28,683 nt of DNA from CAYYWV01 sp964475385 (GTDB taxonomy: Bacteria; Pseudomonadota; Alphaproteobacteria; JAAXGF01). Below are positions 25,556-28,683 of the stretch, one piece after another. Numbering within the stretch: position 1 is the stretch's first letter; each line of letters opens with the position of its first letter. The notes beneath the pieces are model-generated. The model worked only from the letters and a program-made list of their open reading frames with translations, was not told where the DNA came from and made no database searches. The stretch spans positions 1 through 28,683 of the forward strand of contig CAYYWV010000023.1 in NCBI GenBank assembly GCA_964475385.1. Reading direction: 5' to 3'. Position numbers and translations under genes: made by a program.

Positions 25556-26863
25556 ATGCAGACCAATTTCTCGCTCGCCCAGCTCGCCGATCCCGCCCTC
25601 AAGGAAGCCGAAAGCATCCTGCGCAAATGCGTGCACTGCGGCTTCTGCACCGCGACCTGCCCGACCTACGTTCTGCTCGGCGACGAGCTCGACAGCCCGC
25701 GCGGGCGCATCTACCTGATCAAGGACATGCTCGAGAACGAGCGCACGCCCGATCCCCGGGTGGTCGCCCATCTCGACCGTTGCTTGTCGTGCCTGTCCTG
25801 CATGACGACCTGTCCTTCGGGCGTCAACTACATGCATCTGATCGATCACGCCCGCGTCTATGTGGAGAAAACCTATACCCGTCCCCTGGGCGAACGGCTC
25901 TTGCGCGCGCTTCTGGCGCGCATTCTGCCGCGTCCCGGCCTGTTCCGAAGCGCGCTCAAAGCGGCCGCAATCGCCCGGCCCTTCGCCCGCCTCGCGCCCG
26001 GACGCATGAAAGGCATGGTTGCGATGGCGCCTGCGCGCCTGCCGCCGCAAGAGGGGCCGATCGAAGGCCGGACCTTTCCCGCCGAAGGCAAGCGCCGGAT
26101 GCGCGTCGCGCTGATGCCGGGCTGCGCCCAGCAGGTGCTGAGCCCCCAGATCAACGCCGCGACGATCCGCGTTCTCACTCGCCACGGCTGCGAGGTCGTG
26201 GTCCCGAAGGACGTGGGCTGCTGCGGCGCGCTGGTCCATCACATGGGCCGCGAGGACGAGGCCAAGGCCGCGGCGCGGCGCAACGTCGCCGCCTGGGCGG
26301 AGGCGCTGGATAACGGCGGACTGGATGCGGTCGTGATCAACGCCTCGGGCTGCGGCACGACGGTCAAGGACTACGGCTTTCTTCTGCGCGCCGATCCCGC
26401 GTACGCCGAGCGCGCGGCTTGGATCTCCGCGCTCGCCCGCGACGTGAGCGAGGTGCTCGCCGAACTCGACATCGCGCCCCGCGGCGATGGCCCTAGGCCC
26501 AAGGTCGCCTATCATGCGGCGTGCTCGCTCCAGCACGGCCAGGGCGTCCGCAGCCAGCCCAAGGCGGTGCTTGCGGCGGCCGGGTTCGAGGTGCGCGAAC
26601 CGCCCGAGAGCCATCTCTGTTGCGGCTCGGCGGGCACCTACAACCTGCTCCAGCCCGCGATCGCCGAGCGCCTGCGGACGCGTAAGGTCGCCAACATCGA
26701 AAGCGTCGGCGCCGAGGTGATCGCCGCCGGCAACATCGGTTGCATCGTCCAGATCGCATCCGGAACCGCATTGCCGGTCCTCCATCCGGTGGAACTCGTC
26801 GACTGGGCGACCGGCGGCCCGGTGCCGCCCGCGCTTGCGGGCCGCTTGGGCGAAGCGTCTTGA
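25556..26863 (+). CDS. glcF: Glycolate oxidase iron-sulfur subunit GlcF
   Basis: A 435-residue electron-transfer subunit carrying electrons from the GlcD/GlcE flavins towards the quinone pool. The N-terminal ferredoxin domain has two 4Fe-4S motifs, CVHCGFCTATCP and CLSCLSCMTTCP. Two CCG-type domains follow, with VGCCGALVHHMG and HLCCGSAGTYNLLQP. GCAQQVLSPQIN and YHAACSLQHGQ are family signatures. Length is as expected (about 407-440). It starts 30 bases after the membrane protein gene with no strong Shine-Dalgarno (CACGGTACG precedes the ATG). Confidence 0.95.
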   Translation: MQTNFSLAQLADPALKEAESILRKCVHCGFCTATCPTYVLLGDELDSPRGRIYLIKDMLENERTPDPRVVAHLDRCLSCLSCMTTCPSGVNYMHLIDHARVYVEKTYTRPLGERLLRALLARILPRPGLFRSALKAAAIARPFARLAPGRMKGMVAMAPARLPPQEGPIEGRTFPAEGKRRMRVALMPGCAQQVLSPQINAATIRVLTRHGCEVVVPKDVGCCGALVHHMGREDEAKAAARRNVAAWAEALDNGGLDAVVINASGCGTTVKDYGFLLRADPAYAERAAWISALARDVSEVLAELDIAPRGDGPRPKVAYHAACSLQHGQGVRSQPKAVLAAAGFEVREPPESHLCCGSAGTYNLLQPAIAERLRTRKVANIESVGAEVIAAGNIGCIVQIASGTALPVLHPVELVDWATGGPVPPALAGRLGEAS

Positions 26864-26930
26864 TCCCGCGCCCCCGCCGCTCACAGGATCGTGTAGCGCG
26901 GTGGCCCCGCGATTCAGTATCATTGAAATT

Positions 26931-27485
26931 ATGATGCGCCTGCTGATCGCGTTCATCCTTTTGGCAGGCGCGCTCGTCGCCGGCCCGGCGACGGCGCGTC
27001 AGGACGACCCGCGGCTCGATGCGCTGTTCGATCGGCTCGCCTCGGCCGACGACGAGGAAACGGCGAGCCGGATCGAGAACCTGATCTGGAAAATCTGGAT
27101 CGAGACCGGCGATAAGACGCTCGACCGGCTGATGTTGCGCGGCATCCTCGCGATCCGGACCCACCAGTACGACGTCGCGGTCGAGAGCTTCACCCGCATC
27201 ATCGAGGCCGCGCCCAACTTCGCCGAGGGCTGGAACAAGCGCGCGACCGTGTACTTCCTGATGGGCCGCTACGACGAATCGATCCGCGACGTGCAGAAGA
27301 CGCTGGCGCTCGAACCGCGCCACTTCGGAGCGCTCGCCGGCATGGGGCTGATCCTTTCCGAGCTCGGCGACAAGGCCGGCGCGCTCGACTGGTTCGCGCG
27401 CGCTCTCGCGATCAACCCCCACATGCCCGCGATCCGCGACCTCGTGCGCAAGATCAAAACAGAGATCGGGGACGACCAGATTTAG
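26931..27485 (+). CDS. Secreted tetratricopeptide repeat protein
   Basis: A 184-residue protein with a signal peptide (MMRLLIAFILLAGALVAG, cleavage near ATARQ) and TPR helices over about residues 55-160. FTRIIEAAPNFAEGWNKRAT, YDESIRDVQKTLALEPRHFG and GALDWFARALAINP are successive repeat units. It is a periplasmic protein-interaction module of unknown partner. ATG 26931 or 26934 was chosen because the signal peptide starts there; the frame extends upstream into glcF. It follows glcF by 67 bases and may be cotranscribed. Confidence 0.85.
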   Translation: MMRLLIAFILLAGALVAGPATARQDDPRLDALFDRLASADDEETASRIENLIWKIWIETGDKTLDRLMLRGILAIRTHQYDVAVESFTRIIEAAPNFAEGWNKRATVYFLMGRYDESIRDVQKTLALEPRHFGALAGMGLILSELGDKAGALDWFARALAINPHMPAIRDLVRKIKTEIGDDQI

Positions 27486-27656
27486 GATTTAGAATTAGAA
27501 GGCGTCTCCGTAACGAGCCCGGCGAAGCCGGCCCGGCGCATCCCGCCTTGATTCGCTTTCATCGCCGCACAACGCCGCATGAGGCCGAAAAGAGCGCGGG
27601 ACCGTCGGCTCGGTTTGAAAACGCCTTGAATTTTACGTTAAAGAGGCCCTATGCGC

Positions 27657-27681
27657 CGTCCGCCTTTAGGCTTCGCGGACG
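27657..27681. repeat. Inverted repeat in the TPR-LuxR intergenic region
   Basis: CGTCCGC (27657-27663) and GCGGACG (27675-27681) are perfect complements around 11 bases. It could form a hairpin after the TPR gene, but no T-tract follows. Confidence 0.4.
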
Positions 27682-27826
27682 TGGAATGCGTATCGGCGGA
27701 AGGGAGGAATCGAGTTTATGAGATATAATCAAAAAAATAAGCTAAACAAAAAGATTAGTTAATTCTGCTAATATCCATACACACAAATTCGGAATGGCCT
27801 TTTGATTTTTTTTTAATGATTTTGCG

Positions 27827-27855
27827 TTTCCATGTCATATATATACGACTATCAT
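27827..27855 (+). promoter_or_regulatory. Possible promoter of the LuxR-type regulator
   Basis: TTTCCA (27827-27832), a 17-base spacer and TATCAT (27850-27855, five of six consensus bases). It would give a leader of about 90 bases. Confidence 0.4.
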
Positions 27856-27886
27856 AAACGGGGAGTGATCGGTCTCCGCAATAGAG

Positions 27887-27906
27887 AGGAAATTCTCGTA
27901 TTTCCT
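27887..27906. promoter_or_regulatory. Inverted repeat, possible operator before the LuxR-type gene
   Basis: AGGAAAT (27887-27893) and ATTTCCT (27900-27906) are perfect complements around TCTCGT, ending 44 bases before the ATG. A 7-6-7 dyad could bind a dimeric regulator such as the gene's own product. Position and symmetry only. Confidence 0.35.
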
Positions 27907-27950
27907 TCGCTCCGGAACGACCTTGTTTCCGATCATTGAGCGGAAATTAG

Positions 27951-28658
27951 ATGAACACAACAAAATCAAATCATCGTGTTCTGATTGTCGACAAAGACGA
28001 GATTCGTCGCGCTGGCATTGTGCGCATTCTTGATCTTATGGTCGAAGACTTCGTTATAGACGAAGCCGACGGCCTCCACAGCCCTGTCCATGGAAATGAA
28101 AACATAAGGAAGTATGATCTAATATTGCTCTTAGAAATAGAGAGCAAGGACAGGGAAATAAACGAGATCCGGAATATATGCTCGCAATTTTCCGACTCCG
28201 CGATCATCGTCTCCGTGCCCTTCTGCGGGAGCGCTAGCAATATCTTACGCGCCATTGCTTCCGGCGTGGCCAGCGTTATTCCGGAAAATTGCAGTATCGA
28301 AGAAATGCAGGAGATCATCCGCCAGGTTCTGCGCGGAATGGTCATTTTCCCGCGGAGGCTTCTCGCCTTGGAAGAGAACGCCTTCTTCAAAGAGCCATCC
28401 TTCGTGGACTCAGGCGTTCTTGGAATGTCGGACGTCGACATCCCCTATGGGCAGCTCACGAAACGCCAGACCGCCGTGCTTGGGCTCCTCGTCCAGGGGA
28501 AGTCGAACCACGAGATCGCCGAGGAGCTGGGGATCTCCGAGAACACGGTTCGGGTGCATCTTTCCGCGATCCTGAAGACCCTCAAGGCCTCGAACCGCAC
28601 CCAAGCCGCGATCATCGCCTCGACTTACTTGCGAAACCGCAAGCTGATCGAAAGCTGA
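27951..28658 (+). CDS. LuxR/NarL-type regulator with a degenerate receiver domain
   Basis: A 235-residue protein with an N-terminal response-regulator-like domain (about 8-125) and a C-terminal GerE helix-turn-helix (about 165-230, LTKRQTAVLGLLVQGKSNHE then IAEELGISENTVRVHLSAIL). The first acidic patch is kept (LIVDKDE). The phosphoacceptor segment reads YDLILLLEIES, with no aspartate at the usual strand end, and the usual lysine near VIPENCS is missing, so classical phosphorylation is doubtful. Codon use in the N-terminal half is AT-richer than the neighbours, with frequent ATA and AAT, while the HTH half is more typical. The target genes are unknown and lie perhaps beyond the right edge. 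Confidence 0.88.
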   Translation: MNTTKSNHRVLIVDKDEIRRAGIVRILDLMVEDFVIDEADGLHSPVHGNENIRKYDLILLLEIESKDREINEIRNICSQFSDSAIIVSVPFCGSASNILRAIASGVASVIPENCSIEEMQEIIRQVLRGMVIFPRRLLALEENAFFKEPSFVDSGVLGMSDVDIPYGQLTKRQTAVLGLLVQGKSNHEIAEELGISENTVRVHLSAILKTLKASNRTQAAIIASTYLRNRKLIES

Positions 28659-28660
28659 AC

Positions 28661-28677
28661 CGCGCCGGCCCGGCGCG
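28661..28677. terminator. G+C-rich inverted repeat after the LuxR-type gene
   Basis: CGCGCCGG (28661-28668) and CCGGCGCG (28670-28677) are perfect complements around one C, starting 2 bases after the stop. It may be part of a terminator; the window ends before any T-tract could be seen. Confidence 0.3.
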
Positions 28678-28683
28678 CGATCG

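Larger units (their letters stand above)
27486..27950. other. Intergenic stretch that turns AT-rich before the LuxR-type gene
   Basis: 465 bases without a credible gene. The first third is G+C-rich, with a small CCGGC-GAA-GCCGG hairpin and no T-run. From about 27700 it is markedly AT-rich, with poly-A and poly-T runs unlike the rest of the window. It holds the inverted repeats and promoter-like elements listed separately. Confidence 0.6.

Noticed and set aside
27601..27645. TTGAAA-N17-TTAAAG as a promoter for the LuxR-type gene
   Set aside because: The -10 match is poor and the leader would exceed 300 bases; the TTTCCA-N17-TATCAT pair closer to the gene is better.

Overview
The window is G+C-rich chromosomal DNA from an alphaproteobacterium, most likely Rhodospirillales or a close relative. 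The lineage inference rests on a GapR/DUF2312 gene, a C-minus ribosomal protein L36, an alphaproteobacterial-style CtaA, alpha-type promoters and a split-looking glcDEF locus. No rRNA, tRNA, CRISPR array or insertion sequence was recognised. Coding density is high. Many long antisense ORFs exist but are by-products of G+C-rich third codon positions.

Layout. (1) 1-3839, minus strand: an M3 oligopeptidase (pepF-like), an ABC1-family atypical kinase 4 bases behind it, and the first 143 codons of the NAD(P) transhydrogenase alpha subunit, cut by the window edge. (2) 4019-9300, plus strand: a long-chain-type acyl-CoA ligase that overlaps by ATGA a fused indolepyruvate:ferredoxin oxidoreductase. 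(3) 9345-10039: gapR (minus) and a half-size GDT1/UPF0016 membrane protein (plus). (4) 10074-19103: the most interesting block, a heme-copper reductase island. It has a divergent Crp/Fnr regulator, ctaA, two tiny membrane proteins, a CuA subunit II, an unusual subunit I, ctaB, sco, a cytochrome b / ferredoxin / MvhD fusion, an anchored protein of unknown function and a bacteriohemerythrin. (5) 19048-21171, minus: an SRAP/YedK protein and an iron-type ABC substrate-binding protein preceded by a Fur-like box. (6) 21172-21770: gene-free. (7) 21771-27485, plus: rpmJ, then glcD-glcE-(membrane protein)-glcF for glycolate oxidation, and a secreted TPR protein. (8) 27486-28683: an AT-richer stretch leading into a LuxR-type regulator with a degenerate receiver domain.

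How the island may work. Subunit I keeps all six histidine ligands of a heme-copper enzyme (low-spin heme, high-spin heme, CuB). The active-site tyrosine four residues after the first CuB histidine, which forms the His-Tyr cross-link in oxygen reductases, is a glutamine (Q235). This argues against O2 reduction and for nitric oxide reduction, in the manner of the eNOR family, which is related to B-type oxidases and uses a CuA subunit. The surroundings agree. Both heme A synthesis genes and a copper chaperone are present. Two FNR/DNR-like boxes lie in front of ctaA and the structural genes. The nearby regulator has an FNR-type recognition helix (E-x-x-S-R) but lacks the FNR iron-sulfur cysteines. 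The operon ends in a hemerythrin, a family able to bind O2 or NO. The NO reductase assignment is inference from residues and context, not a measured activity.
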